Of a stretch of DNA of 64,000 nt, positions 1 through 8,713 are shown one piece after another (within the stretch, counting starts at the first letter, position 1; every line of letters starts with the position of its first letter). Under the pieces are notes generated by a model that worked only from the letters and a program-made list of their open reading frames with translations, did not search any database and was not told the DNA's origin. Origin of the DNA: Diaphorobacter sp. HDW4A (GTDB taxonomy: Bacteria > Pseudomonadota > Gammaproteobacteria > Burkholderiales > Burkholderiaceae_C); contig NZ_CP049910.1 in NCBI RefSeq assembly GCF_011305995.1, positions 4,526,001 to 4,590,000 on the forward strand, given 5' to 3'. The position numbers and the translations under genes were made by a program.

Positions 1-867
1 GAAACCGCAGCATCCATGGAAGAGCTCGGCTCCACCGTGCGCCAGAATGCCGACAACGCGCGCCAGGCCAATCACCTGGCGATGAACGCCAGCTCGGTGG
101 CCATACAGGGCGGCAACGTGGTGGCCGAAGTGGTCGACACGATGAAGGGCATCAACGACTCCAGCCGCAAGATCGCCGACATCATCGGCGTGATCGACGG
201 CATCGCCTTCCAGACCAACATCCTCGCGCTCAACGCTGCCGTCGAAGCGGCACGTGCCGGGGAGCAGGGTCGCGGATTCGCGGTGGTTGCTGGCGAAGTA
301 CGCATCCTCGCACAGCGCAGCGCCGAAGCGGCCAAGGAAATCAAGTCGCTCATCAATGCCAGTGTGCAGCGCGTCGAACAGGGCACGCATCTGGTCGACA
401 AGGCAGGTGAGACCATGACCGAAGTGGTCAACGCCATCCGCCGCGTCACCGACATCATGGGCGAAATCAGCGCCGCCAGCAGCGAGCAGAGCGCCGGCGT
501 GAGCCAGGTCGGAGAGGCGATCACCCAGATGGACCACGCCACGCAGCAGAATGCCGCGCTGGTCGAGGAAAGCGCCGCTGCGGCAGACAGCCTCAAGACC
601 CAGGCCGCGCAACTCGTGCAAGCCGTGGCCGTGTTCCGCGTCTCGCAGGAACATGAACACGCTCACGCTCTGCCGCAACGCAAATCCGCAGCGCTGGGCT
701 CTGAGCAACGCGCTCAGACCGTGCGCACCGCGTCGGTCACGCATAGCGCCCCACACACGCTCGGCCAGCGCAACTACACCGGTGCGCCGTCCAGCGTGGC
801 CACATCGGTTCAGCGCATCAAGGAGCGCAATGCCGCCGACCATCACGATCAGTGGGAGAGCTTCTGA
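1..867 (+). CDS. Methyl-accepting chemotaxis protein, C-terminal part (5' end outside window)
   Basis: The reading frame is open from base 1, so the Met at position 16 is internal and the N-terminal sensor and membrane part lies upstream of the window. The visible part is the cytoplasmic signalling helix bundle. It contains the conserved hairpin tip [15 protein letters not shown], where CheA and CheW dock in this family, followed by the returning helix rich in Ala, Glu and Gln, with likely methylation sites (for example [10 protein letters not shown]). One residue differs from the usual tip: EVRILAQRS instead of EVRSLAQRS. The last residues, QWESF, resemble the xWxxF pentapeptide that tethers CheR and CheB at the end of some receptors, after a linker of about 60 low-complexity residues. 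The ligand cannot be told because the sensor domain is missing. Confidence 0.95.
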   Translation, partial: ETAASMEELGSTVRQNADNARQANHLAMNASSVAIQGGNVVAEVVDTMKGINDSSRKIADIIGVIDGIAFQTNILALNAAVEAARAGEQGRGFAVVAGEVRILAQRSAEAAKEIKSLINASVQRVEQGTHLVDKAGETMTEVVNAIRRVTDIMGEISAASSEQSAGVSQVGEAITQMDHATQQNAALVEESAAAADSLKTQAAQLVQAVAVFRVSQEHEHAHALPQRKSAALGSEQRAQTVRTASVTHSAPHTLGQRNYTGAPSSVATSVQRIKERNAADHHDQWESF

Positions 868-904
868 TCGGTTTGTAGCGCCTTTGACGCGCTTAGAAAC
901 GCAA

Positions 905-933
905 AACGGCGGCCTTGGGCCGCCGTTGTTGTT
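905..933 (+). terminator. Rho-independent terminator after the chemoreceptor gene
   Basis: A perfect 10-bp stem (AACGGCGGCC and GGCCGCCGTT, 3-nt loop TTG) is followed by TGTTGTTT on the plus strand. The minus strand reads GTTTTGCGTTT after the same stem, so the hairpin can also stop transcription of gph, which converges from the other side. Confidence 0.8.
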
Positions 934-951
934 TCAATCGCATGAATCCAA

Positions 952-1659
952 TCAGGTCGCGCTCAATTCCACCAACGAATCCACGAATGCATCCGCGTTC
1001 ACCGCGCGGATCGGTTCGCCGTGGTTGTAGCCGTAGGTCACCAGCACCACGGGGCACCCTGCGCCGCGCGCCGCCTGCGCGTCGTTGCTGGAGTCGCCCA
1101 CCATCAGCGTCTTGGCGGGCTGCGTTCCCAGCGCCTCGCAAGTCTTCACCAACGGCATCGGATCGGGTTTCTTGCGCTCGAACGCGTCACCGCCGAAAAC
1201 ATGGCTGAAATAGGAATGCAGCCCTTTGGCCTTGAGCAGATCGTGTGCAAAGGCCGTGGGCTTGTTGGTGAGGCAGGCCATGGGATAGCCCGCCTTCGCC
1301 AGCACCGCGATGCCTTCGGCCACCCCGGGGTAGAGCGTGGAGAACTGTCCGTTGATACGTTCGTAATGCCACTGATAGCGGTCCCAGGCCTCGGGCATGA
1401 GACGCAGGGCAGTAGCCTCCACATTCGGCTCGCCCGCCTCGCTCAGCACATGGGTGAGCACCGAGTGCAGCAGGTGCTCAGAGCCCTTGCCGACCATGTG
1501 CTCGATGTGGCTGGCGTCGAGCGGCGGCAGCCTCAGGTCAGCCAGCATGCCATCGATGGCCTTGGCGAAGTCTCCCAGCGTATCGACCATGGTCCCATCG
1601 AGGTCAATCATCACGGCCACGCAAGAGCGCAACAGTTGGGGAGCGGAAGCGACATCCAT
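952..1659 (-). CDS. gph: Phosphoglycolate phosphatase, HAD superfamily
   Basis: A 235-aa HAD-like hydrolase. The motif I nucleophile region is MIDLDGTMVDT near residue 19, the Ser/Thr motif is in CLTNKPTAF, and the C-terminal motif is MVGDSSNDAQAARGAG, so all HAD catalytic motifs are present. The length and motif set fit Gph, which dephosphorylates 2-phosphoglycolate. The substrate is assigned by family resemblance. In many Burkholderiales gph lies directly after rpe. Here a small plus-strand secreted-protein gene sits between them, although both still lie on the minus strand about 0.7 kb apart. The ribosome binding site in front of ATG 1659 is weak, and a later start just before the DLDGT motif cannot be excluded. 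Confidence 0.88.
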   Translation of the reverse strand: MDVASAPQLLRSCVAVMIDLDGTMVDTLGDFAKAIDGMLADLRLPPLDASHIEHMVGKGSEHLLHSVLTHVLSEAGEPNVEATALRLMPEAWDRYQWHYERINGQFSTLYPGVAEGIAVLAKAGYPMACLTNKPTAFAHDLLKAKGLHSYFSHVFGGDAFERKKPDPMPLVKTCEALGTQPAKTLMVGDSSNDAQAARGAGCPVVLVTYGYNHGEPIRAVNADAFVDSLVELSAT

Positions 1660-1882
1660 AACTCAAACCTTTCAAATGTTCAGCAGCGAATATTGGTGAC
1701 AATCTGAATCTGACAGATGTCAGGAAACCTCCAATTGTCCGTGCTGTCCGACACCTCAAGCGCCGGGAGCCGTACAAAAATGCGTGGTTTCAGCTCTTAT
1801 GCTGGATCCAACCGGCTCACGCGGGCGCCCGGGTTTTTTCTTCCGGCTCGTCGATGCCGACATTTTTCCAGGAGGTTTCACC

Positions 1883-2248
1883 ATGCGTTTTTCGCTCTCT
1901 TCTTCGGCCGCGCTGCGCGCCATTCCAGTGGCTCTGCTGATGTGCCTCGCGACCGTTGGCGCACAGGCCGCCAAGCCCCAAGCCGCACAAGGCGAGGCAG
2001 GCTGCTCGTCGCAGAACCCGCAGATCTGCCAGCGTGAGGCGGCCGCCGCCCGCCAGGCAGGCCGTGGCGGTCAGCTGACTGCCCCAGACTCGCAGGCACT
2101 GGAGCGCAATGCGCTGTCCCGTTGCGCCGTGTTCAAGACCGACGAAGGCCGCAGCGACTGCGAAGCGCGTGTGCGCAATGCGCGCACGTCGGGCTCCGTG
2201 AACGGCGGCGGCGAACTGCTCGAAGCCACCACCCCAGTCCGTAACTAA
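1883..2248 (+). CDS. Small secreted hypothetical protein
   Basis: The start at 1883 is chosen because AGGAGG lies 7 nt upstream (1870-1875) and because the product then begins with a typical Sec signal peptide: a short charged start, a hydrophobic stretch of about 20 residues and a cut site near GAQA-AK. The whole product is about 121 aa. The mature part is small, rich in Ala, Gln and Arg, and has four Cys residues in the patterns GCSSQNPQIC, RCAVF and DCEAR, which could form two disulfides in the periplasm. I recognise no named domain. It stands alone between gph and rpe on the opposite strand and ends at a strong terminator. Confidence 0.75.
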   Translation: MRFSLSSSAALRAIPVALLMCLATVGAQAAKPQAAQGEAGCSSQNPQICQREAAAARQAGRGGQLTAPDSQALERNALSRCAVFKTDEGRSDCEARVRNARTSGSVNGGGELLEATTPVRN

Positions 2249-2266
2249 ACCGGATTGATGCAATGA

Positions 2267-2297
2267 CAAAGAGGTGCCCATGGGCACCTCTTTGCTT
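2267..2297 (+). terminator. Terminator after the small secreted protein gene
   Basis: A 28-nt perfect inverted repeat (CAAAGAGGTGCCCA and TGGGCACCTCTTTG) lies 18 nt after the stop codon. The tail CTTTGG is only weakly T-rich on the plus strand. The symmetric stem starts with CAAAG, so it could also act on the minus strand. Confidence 0.65.
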
Positions 2298-2378
2298 TGG
2301 TGGAGTCAACTACCCAAGGCGCCATGCACCTCCTACAGCGCTCAAAACTGGCACAACCCAAGCGAGGCGCGAGGCGAC

Positions 2379-3068
2379 TCAGAGGGGTGTCCCGAGCTCT
2401 TTACGCATCTTGGCGATTTCAGCGGCGTAGTCGCTCTTGCCGAAGATCGCGCTGCCCGCCACGAAGGTGTCTGCGCCCGCATCGGCCACGCGGCGGATGT
2501 TGTCCACCTTCACGCCGCCATCCACCTCGAGGCGAATATCCTTGCCCGATGCGTCGATGCGCTTGCGCGCCTCTTCGATCTTGCGCAAGGCCGAGCCGAT
2601 GAAGCTCTGGCCACCGAAGCCGGGGTTGACGCTCATGATCAGGATGAGGTCGATCTCGTCGATCATCCAGTCCAGCACATCGAGTGACGCGGCGGGGTTG
2701 AACACCAGACCAGCCTTCACGCCCTTGGACTTGATGGCCTGCACGCTGCGGTGCACATGGGCTGACGCGTCGGGGTGAAAGCTGATGTAGTCGGCACCGG
2801 CGTCGGCAAAGGCCGCGGCGAGTGCGTCCACGGGCTCGACCATCAGGTGCACATCCACCGGCACCGCGACGCCAGCGGCGGTTTTGGCGTGCGGCTTAAG
2901 GGCCTGGCAAATCATCGGGCCGAACGTGAGGTTGGGCACGTAATGGTTGTCCATCACGTCGAAATGGATCCAGTCGGAACCAGCGGCGATCACGTCGCGC
3001 ACCTCTTCACCCAGACGGGCGAAGTCGGCGGAAAGAATGGAGGGGGCGATGCGGAATTGGGAGGTCAT
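2379..3068 (-). CDS. rpe: Ribulose-phosphate 3-epimerase
   Basis: A 229-aa protein with the full Rpe signature. The N-terminus is [17 protein letters not shown], the metal-binding His is in [19 protein letters not shown], followed by [19 protein letters not shown] and DGGVKVDNI, all in the usual TIM-barrel order. It interconverts D-ribulose 5-phosphate and D-xylulose 5-phosphate in the pentose phosphate and Calvin pathways in the cytosol. It is read divergently from apaG, with about 130 bp between them that carry a direct repeat with CCGTTACC cores. Confidence 0.96.
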   Translation of the reverse strand: MTSQFRIAPSILSADFARLGEEVRDVIAAGSDWIHFDVMDNHYVPNLTFGPMICQALKPHAKTAAGVAVPVDVHLMVEPVDALAAAFADAGADYISFHPDASAHVHRSVQAIKSKGVKAGLVFNPAASLDVLDWMIDEIDLILIMSVNPGFGGQSFIGSALRKIEEARKRIDASGKDIRLEVDGGVKVDNIRRVADAGADTFVAGSAIFGKSDYAAEIAKMRKELGTPL

Positions 3069-3081
3069 CCCTCGATTTTCG

Positions 3082-3197
3082 CAGCAACCCGTTACCTTTG
3101 CTGAGGCACGACCGTTACACGAGGGATGGGCAAGCCGCGCCCATCACGCTGACTGGGGTTTTCCAAGGCTTTTTCCAGCATCCCGTTACCATTGCGG
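3082..3197. repeat. Direct repeat with CCGTTAC cores between rpe and apaG
   Basis: Two 22-nt units at 3082-3103 and 3176-3197 share 19 positions, both containing CCCGTTACC. A third shorter copy, ACCGTTACA, lies near 3109-3117. The repeats fill the divergent promoter region of rpe and apaG, and the second unit ends one base before the apaG start codon. No known binding protein is recognised. Confidence 0.6.
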
Positions 3198-3198
3198 A

Positions 3199-3606
3199 AT
3201 GCCCAAATACCAATTCGCGGTCGAGGTGTTCCCCGAATACCTGCCCGACCAATCCGATCCTGAACGTGAAGTGTTCGGCTTCGCCTATACGATCACCGTG
3301 ACCAACACGGGCGACGTGCCCGCACAGCTGATCTCCCGCCACTGGATCATCAGCGACGCACGCGGTCACACCGAAGAGGTCAAGGGCCTTGGCGTTGTCG
3401 GCCAACAACCCTTGTTGCGCCCGGGCGAGTCGTTCCAGTACACCAGCGGATGCCATCTGCGCACGGCGTCCGGCACCATGCACGGCAGCTATTTCTGCGT
3501 GGCCGAAGACGGCGAGCAGTTCACCAGCCCGATCAACCTGTTCGTGCTCGAAGCGCTTGGCGGCGGCAATCACGACAGCTCCACGACCCACCGAGTGCTC
3601 CATTGA
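3199..3606 (+). CDS. apaG: ApaG domain protein
   Basis: The start at 3199 gives MPKYQFAVEVFPEYLPDQS and a 135-aa product, close to the 125-130 residues usual for ApaG. The typical core is visible: YTITVTNTGDVPAQLISRHWIISD, the glycine-rich GLGVVGQQPLLRPGESFQYTSGC, and GSYFCVAEDGEQF near the end. ApaG is a small fibronectin-type-III-like protein whose exact role is not settled. In enterobacteria it sits with apaH and ksgA. Here its partner is a Gcr-type membrane protein whose likely TTG start overlaps the apaG stop codon, which points to translational coupling. Confidence 0.92.
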   Translation: MPKYQFAVEVFPEYLPDQSDPEREVFGFAYTITVTNTGDVPAQLISRHWIISDARGHTEEVKGLGVVGQQPLLRPGESFQYTSGCHLRTASGTMHGSYFCVAEDGEQFTSPINLFVLEALGGGNHDSSTTHRVLH

Positions 3607-5600
3607 AGAAACGCGCAGAGAACAACACCAAGACACTCACGCAACTGCTCGCACCGATCGATCCCAAGGCCTCCCTCGCACAGCGCAACCTGCAACTGAT
3701 TGCGCTGCTCGACTGGGTGCGTGGTGACGGAGAGTCGGTGGAAGAAGCGGCCGAGCGCGTGAACGAGCTCGTGTCGATGGCGGAGCAGTCGCCTGTGTTG
3801 CGCGAGCGACTGCAGCTGTGGTGGCAGGCCATTGTCGAATCGGTGGACATCACCATGCTGTTGGCCGACTTCGGCTTTGCGCAGCGCACCTCGATGCTGA
3901 GTGAACTGGCGGAGCGCCTTCGCCACAAAGTGCTTCCAAGCAACCCTGACACCATCGATGCGTCCGAGCTGTTCATGGCGGCGCTGTACAGCGAATTCGA
4001 CGCACGCTGGCTGGGCGCGCTCGATGAAGACCTGATCAATCGCCTGAGCCATGTGCTCACGCCAGAGCAGGAGCAGACTGACGGCGCGACCCGCTGGAAA
4101 CACGCGTTGGCCGATGCCATCACCTATTGCGCGGGCAACATTCTGGCAACCGGTTTCGCGCCCGAGCTGCGCCTGCGCATGACGGAAGAGATGCGAGATG
4201 CACAGCCATTTCACGAGCTCATCAGTGACGCGGAAAGCCTTCGTGTGGAAGTGTTGCATCCGCTGCGCACGACCAACCGGCTGGACGCCACGGTCGCCCG
4301 TCTGCGCGAGCGGCTCGACGCATGCCGCAATGCCGCCAATTCGGTCTACACGCACTTCGAGGACAACGGAATATCCGTGGGCCTCGTATTTCGCATCCGC
4401 CAATTGCGCGCGCGGATACTGCGCGTGCGCGAACTGCTTGAGTGCCTACTCTCACCCAAGCCCGCCGTCGCTGCCACACGGCTGATGGCGCGGCTGGTCA
4501 GCGTGAGCCGCGAGCGCCGCAGCCTGCGCGCGCTGTTCATGGCGAATTCCTCGCTGCTTGCAGCCAAAGTAACGGAGCGCAACGCGGAGACCGGTTCACA
4601 CTACATCACGCGCACGCCATCCGAGTATTTTTCGATGGTGAGAAAGGCTGCAGGCGGTGGTCTCGTGATGGCCTTCACCACGCTCATCAAATTCTGGCTC
4701 TACACGTTTGCATTTTCCGCATTCTGGGGCGGTTTCTGGGCGGGAGTGAACTACGCAGCGAGCTTTGTGCTGGTCCAATTGCTGCACTTCACCGTCGCAA
4801 CCAAGCAACCCGCGATGACGGCACCAGCCATGGCAGCGCAGCTCAAGAACATCGAGAGCGAGGGCAGCGAGCACGCCTTCGCAGACGAGGTGACGCACCT
4901 CGTACGTTCGCAGGTCGCAGCGATTCTTGGAAACGTACTGATCGTGTTTCCGGCCGTACTCGGCATCACGCTGCTGCTGGCCAAATTGTTTGGCCATTCG
5001 GCGATCAGTGAAAAAGAAGCCTTGCATGTGATCGACTCGCTCAAACCATGGGGTGGATCGCTGCTGTTTGCTGCGTTCACTGGCGTGCTGCTGTTCAGCT
5101 CCAGCATCTTCGCGGGCTGGGTCGAGAACTGGTTCGTGCTGCATCGCCTTGATGCCGCGATCCACTACAACCCGCGCATCACCCGCACCATCGGAGCAGC
5201 ACGCGCGGCACGCATCGCACGCTTTCTGCGCAACAACCTCTCGGGGCTTGCCGCGAACATTTCGCTCGGTTTCATGCTCGGTCTGGTGCCGGTGATCGCC
5301 GCATTCTTCGGGCTCGGTCTCGATGTGCGCCACGTCACGCTGTCCACCGGACAGATGGCGGCTGCGGCCTCCGCACTCGGTCCCGAAGTACTGCACATGT
5401 CCGCATTCTGGTGGTCGATGGCGACGCTGCCGTTCATCGGTGCGCTCAACGTGCTGGTGAGCTTCTACCTCGCGTTCCGTCTCGCATTGCGTGCGCAGAA
5501 CGTGACGGGCGTGGAGCGTTCGCGCATTGCGCGCGCGCTTCGCAAGCGCATATTCCATTCTCCGTTGAGCTTTTTTGCGCCGTCGCGCACCAACGTCTGA
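3603..5600 (+). CDS. Membrane protein of the Gcr 'site-specific recombinase' family
   Basis: About 665 aa with the TTG start proposed at 3603, which overlaps the apaG stop (TTGA). The frame is open further upstream, but that part is read inside apaG and looks like a shadow. The N-terminal half is soluble, mostly helical and rich in Arg, Leu and Glu. The C-terminal half has about six hydrophobic segments (GLVMAFTTLIKFWLYTFAF, ILGNVLIVFPAVLGITLLL, SLLFAAFTGVLLFSSSIFAG, NISLGFMLGLVPVIAAFF and others). The family is annotated as recombinase after a gonococcal gene, but a multi-spanning membrane protein without a tyrosine- or serine-recombinase active site argues against a DNA recombination role. 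Family assignment is likely, function open. Confidence 0.75.
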   Translation: MKKRAENNTKTLTQLLAPIDPKASLAQRNLQLIALLDWVRGDGESVEEAAERVNELVSMAEQSPVLRERLQLWWQAIVESVDITMLLADFGFAQRTSMLSELAERLRHKVLPSNPDTIDASELFMAALYSEFDARWLGALDEDLINRLSHVLTPEQEQTDGATRWKHALADAITYCAGNILATGFAPELRLRMTEEMRDAQPFHELISDAESLRVEVLHPLRTTNRLDATVARLRERLDACRNAANSVYTHFEDNGISVGLVFRIRQLRARILRVRELLECLLSPKPAVAATRLMARLVSVSRERRSLRALFMANSSLLAAKVTERNAETGSHYITRTPSEYFSMVRKAAGGGLVMAFTTLIKFWLYTFAFSAFWGGFWAGVNYAASFVLVQLLHFTVATKQPAMTAPAMAAQLKNIESEGSEHAFADEVTHLVRSQVAAILGNVLIVFPAVLGITLLLAKLFGHSAISEKEALHVIDSLKPWGGSLLFAAFTGVLLFSSSIFAGWVENWFVLHRLDAAIHYNPRITRTIGAARAARIARFLRNNLSGLAANISLGFMLGLVPVIAAFFGLGLDVRHVTLSTGQMAAAASALGPEVLHMSAFWWSMATLPFIGALNVLVSFYLAFRLALRAQNVTGVERSRIARALRKRIFHSPLSFFAPSRTNV

Positions 5601-5617
5601 TATGGTGTGCGCCAATA

Positions 5618-5709
5618 CGCCATGAATCGCCTGCCCACCGGGCATCGCAATTTCTCTGATTCATGGCGACACACGGCGGTCACCCTTGTCTGTTAAATCC
5701 TGACAAGGG
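5618..5709. repeat. Tandem inverted repeats before the antiporter gene
   Basis: Three perfect inverted repeats are packed into 92 bp. An outer pair CGCCATGAATC (5618-5628) and GATTCATGGCG (5658-5668) encloses TGCCC-ACC-GGGCA (5632-5644). A second hairpin, CCCTTGTC and GACAAGGG (5683-5690 and 5702-5709), follows. None has a clear T-tract, so they may end the upstream transcript with Rho, act as an operator, or form a leader structure for the antiporter mRNA. Confidence 0.55.
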
Positions 5710-5841
5710 GTTCGCTCACCGTGCTTCGGCACTGACTCATCGGTTCGCCGATTCCGCCACCCGCGCCATCGCGCGCGGCGAGCGGGCAGCGCGAAAATCT
5801 ACTCGTGCTGCACCTCGGCGAACGACCAGAGGACAGCAAAC

Positions 5842-7101
5842 ATGAATGAGCTGATGGGTTTCTGGGGGCAGTGGCTACGCCCCTCTGCAGGACTGCCGAC
5901 GGTGCAATGGGCACTGTTGCTGGCGGTGGCTTCCACCTGCGGTTATCTCGTGTACCGCCACACCGGCCTGCCCAAAGTGGTGGGTTACTCCATCGTCGGA
6001 ATGGTGGCCGGGCTGCTGGGTTTCAGCGGCGCGCAATGGCCGCTGCAAGGCATCGGTCTGTTCATCATGGAACTCGCGATCTCCATCGTGCTGTTCGATG
6101 CGGGCGGACGCATTCCATGGCGCTGGTTCCGCCACAACCCGATGGTGCTGGTGCAGAGCATCGCCGAATCGGCGCTCACCTACTTCGCGGTCTACTGGAC
6201 CATGCTGTGGCTGAACGTGCCCAAAGAGGCCGCTGGCCCCATCGCGCTGGTCGCCATGGCCGCATCGCCTGCCGTGGTCTCACGCGTGGTGGCTGACACG
6301 CGCGCAGCCGGTCCGGTGACGGATCGCGCCATGGTGCTCGCGACGCTGTCCACGCTCTACGCGCTCACCTTCGGCGGCGCGCATGCCGAGATGCTCAGCC
6401 GCCCCGGCAGCAGCTTCTTCGAGGCCGTGCCTCCGGTGCTGGTGATGTTCGGCGTCTCCATCGTCGTGGGCGCCCTGCTCTCGGGCCTGATCCGCGTCGC
6501 GCTGCGCTATATGAGCCCGGCGAGCGAGAACACCTCGATTCTCGCGCTCGCGCTGATCGCTGCCAGTACCGCCATTGCCGCGCACCTGGGCGGCTCCGCG
6601 CCGCTGGCGGCACTGATCGGCGGCATGCTCATCAAGCAGCTGCATGTTCGCCCATGGGCACTGCCCCGGCAGTTCGGCACGGCGTCTTCGGTGCTCACCA
6701 TGCTGATGTTCGTGCTCGTGTCCACCGTAGCCGCGCAGGCGGACTGGAACCTTGCGATCGCCGGTACGGTGTTCACCCTGATCGTCGTGCGCCTGGTCGC
6801 CAAGGCGCTCGGAGTGGGTATCGGCAACATCGGCAGTGGTTCGAGTTGGCGGCAGTCTGTTTGGGTGGGCGCGGCGATGATGCCGATGTCCTCCATCGCG
6901 CTGCTGATCGCGTCGCAATTTATGGCGGCCTCGACCGCCACCGGAGAGGTCATCTCCAGCATCGCGCTGCCCACCATCCTGCTCATGGAAGTGTTCGGCG
7001 CGGTGATCGCCACGGTCGCGCTCTACCGCGCCGGAGAAACCCACAAGCCCTGGGCCGAGCTGCCTGCGGCCAAGTCTGGAGACGATCAACGTGAGTCTTG
7101 A
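5842..7101 (+). CDS. Kef-type cation:proton antiporter
   Basis: A 419-aa integral membrane protein with about twelve hydrophobic segments and the pattern of the CPA2/Kef exchanger family: [20 protein letters not shown] at the start, LFDAGGRI in the middle (the acidic residue typical of transport sites) and the inverted-repeat second half with [19 protein letters not shown]. It has only the membrane domain; no RCK/TrkA-N regulatory domain follows. The start at 5842 has an AGAGGA element a few bases upstream. The last 11 nt overlap the next gene, a YbdK-type ligase, so the two are probably made together. K+ or Na+ efflux against H+ is the expected activity; the ion is not deducible. Confidence 0.88.
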   Translation: MNELMGFWGQWLRPSAGLPTVQWALLLAVASTCGYLVYRHTGLPKVVGYSIVGMVAGLLGFSGAQWPLQGIGLFIMELAISIVLFDAGGRIPWRWFRHNPMVLVQSIAESALTYFAVYWTMLWLNVPKEAAGPIALVAMAASPAVVSRVVADTRAAGPVTDRAMVLATLSTLYALTFGGAHAEMLSRPGSSFFEAVPPVLVMFGVSIVVGALLSGLIRVALRYMSPASENTSILALALIAASTAIAAHLGGSAPLAALIGGMLIKQLHVRPWALPRQFGTASSVLTMLMFVLVSTVAAQADWNLAIAGTVFTLIVVRLVAKALGVGIGNIGSGSSWRQSVWVGAAMMPMSSIALLIASQFMAASTATGEVISSIALPTILLMEVFGAVIATVALYRAGETHKPWAELPAAKSGDDQRES

Positions 7102-8209
7102 AGCTTTCCACCATTCCGAACCGCTGACGCTGGGCGTGGAGCTTGAGCTGCAGCTCGTGAACACGCACGACTACGACCTCGCGCCCTACGCCGAGGACAT
7201 GCTGCGCCTGATGCACAAGACGCCGCTGCCCGGCAGCGTGGTGCCCGAGATGACGAACTCGATGATCGAGATCTCGACCGACGTCTGCCACTCGTGCAGC
7301 GAGGTGCTGAGCCAGCTCACGCCGATCCGCGACGCGCTGGTCAAGAGCGCCGACAAACTCAACATCGCCGTGGTCGGCGGCGGCACCCACCCGTTCCAGC
7401 AATGGCACGAGCGCCGCATCTACGACAAGCCGCGCTTTCATGAACTCTCGGCGCTCTATGGTTATCTGACCAAGCAGTTCACCATCTTCGGCCAGCATGT
7501 GCACATCGGCTGCCCCGATGCCGATGCCGCGCTGTTGATGCTGCACCGCATGTCGCGCTACATCCCGCACTGCATCGCACTGTCGGCCTCCAGCCCCTAT
7601 GTGCAGGGGCAGGACACGCAGTTCGATTCCGCGCGCCTCAATTCGGTGTTCGCGTTTCCGCTTTCGGGCCGCGCGCCCTGCGTGCTGCACTGGAGCGAGT
7701 TCGAGACCTACTTCGACAAGATGACGCACACCGGCGTCGTCAAGAGCATGAAGGACTTCTACTGGGACATCCGCCCCAAGCCCGAATACGGCACCATCGA
7801 GATTCGCGTGTTCGATACGCCGCTCACCATCGAGCGCGCCGCCGCGCTCGCGGGCTATGTGCAGTCGCTGGGTGCGTGGTTCCTCCACGAGCAGCCCTTC
7901 ACACCCGAGGAAGACGACTACCTCGTCTACACCTACAACCGTTTTCAGGCCTGCCGCTTCGGGCTCGACGCTGTCTATGTTGACCCACCCACCGGCACGC
8001 ACATGCAGCTGCGCGACCACATCCTGCAGACCATGGACAAAATCGCGCCTTACGCCGAAGCGCAGGGCGCGACAGGCGCGCTGCAACTGCTGCGCGCCGA
8101 TGTTGAGGCCGGGCAGAACGACGCACGCTGGCTGCGCGACCGCCAGCGCGAGGAGCAGATGCTGGCCGAAGTGAGCCGACAGGCGTCGCTGAAATTTCGA
8201 GGCGCTTGA
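7091..8209 (+). CDS. ybdK: YbdK-type carboxylate-amine ligase (GCS2 family)
   Basis: A 372-aa protein of the glutamate-cysteine ligase family 2. It shows the conserved beginning [13 protein letters not shown] with metal-binding Glu residues, [22 protein letters not shown], the nucleotide and metal site [11 protein letters not shown], and [20 protein letters not shown] near the middle. Family members show weak gamma-glutamylcysteine synthetase activity, but their physiological product is unknown in most cases. The GTG start at 7091 lies 11 nt inside the antiporter gene; no later start keeps the first motif. Kef antiporters are often controlled by glutathione-type thiols, so the overlap makes a shared role in thiol or electrophile stress plausible, but this is inference. 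Confidence 0.9.
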   Translation: MSLEAFHHSEPLTLGVELELQLVNTHDYDLAPYAEDMLRLMHKTPLPGSVVPEMTNSMIEISTDVCHSCSEVLSQLTPIRDALVKSADKLNIAVVGGGTHPFQQWHERRIYDKPRFHELSALYGYLTKQFTIFGQHVHIGCPDADAALLMLHRMSRYIPHCIALSASSPYVQGQDTQFDSARLNSVFAFPLSGRAPCVLHWSEFETYFDKMTHTGVVKSMKDFYWDIRPKPEYGTIEIRVFDTPLTIERAAALAGYVQSLGAWFLHEQPFTPEEDDYLVYTYNRFQACRFGLDAVYVDPPTGTHMQLRDHILQTMDKIAPYAEAQGATGALQLLRADVEAGQNDARWLRDRQREEQMLAEVSRQASLKFRGA

Positions 8210-8215
8210 GAGCGG

Positions 8216-8620
8216 CTATTTGCGGGTCAGCGTGAGCTCGGTCTCGCCACGCTTGCCCGTCACCTTGCCGTCCGCATCCCGCTGCAGTTTGATGTTCCAG
8301 TCCTTGCAGCCCGCAATCGTGTCGTTGTAGCGCACGGTCAGCGTCATCTTTTCCGCGTCGGTGCTTTTGATCTCGACCGGAATGTCATGACCGCCACAGG
8401 TATCGTAGCGCCCCGCGCTATAGGCATTCCAGTTGCCGCCATCGCTCTTGATTTCGAGATGGGATTCCATCACTTTGTTTTTGCCCTCCCAATTCACCTT
8501 CCATTTGCCAATGAATGGGTTGGCTGAGTCCTGAGCCACCGCGAGCGGGCTGGCGAGCCCAGCCCACGCCAGTGCGGCGCTGAAACCTGCGTTCAGCACG
8601 ATACGTGTGCGCTTTTTCAT
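8216..8620 (-). CDS. Small periplasmic hypothetical protein
   Basis: A 134-aa product starting at ATG 8620 behind AGAGGA. Residues 1-29 form a clear signal peptide (MKKRTRIVLNAGFSAAL and on to a cut near AVA-QD). The mature part is beta-rich, with repeated short strands such as FIGKWKVNWEGKN, MTLTVRYND and ETELTLTRK, and two Cys (TCGGHD and AGCKDW) that could pair. The layout suggests a small lipocalin-like or META-like beta barrel, but no specific family is recognised. The frame is open far upstream on the same strand, but that part is antisense to thiL and should be ignored. It converges on ybdK with 6 bp between the stops. Confidence 0.72.
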   Translation of the reverse strand: MKKRTRIVLNAGFSAALAWAGLASPLAVAQDSANPFIGKWKVNWEGKNKVMESHLEIKSDGGNWNAYSAGRYDTCGGHDIPVEIKSTDAEKMTLTVRYNDTIAGCKDWNIKLQRDADGKVTGKRGETELTLTRK

Positions 8621-8679
8621 AGGTCCTCTGGAGTGTTGAATGGTTTTAAAAAATGTGCCACTCAGCGCCCCAACTGGCA

Positions 8680-8697
8680 ATACCCAATATTGGGTAT
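8680..8697. promoter_or_regulatory. Perfect 18-bp palindrome upstream of thiL
   Basis: ATACCCAATATTGGGTAT is perfectly self-complementary and lies 16 bp before the thiL start, in the intergenic space shared with the divergent periplasmic-protein gene. Its length and place suggest an operator for a dimeric regulator acting on one or both genes. No regulator is identified. Confidence 0.55.
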
Positions 8698-8713
8698 GCC
8701 CTATGCTTGGCAC

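Noticed and set aside
4596..5645. 349-codon minus-strand frame inside the Gcr-family gene
   Set aside because: It is rich in Arg, His and Glu without signature; the plus strand encodes a convincing membrane protein.
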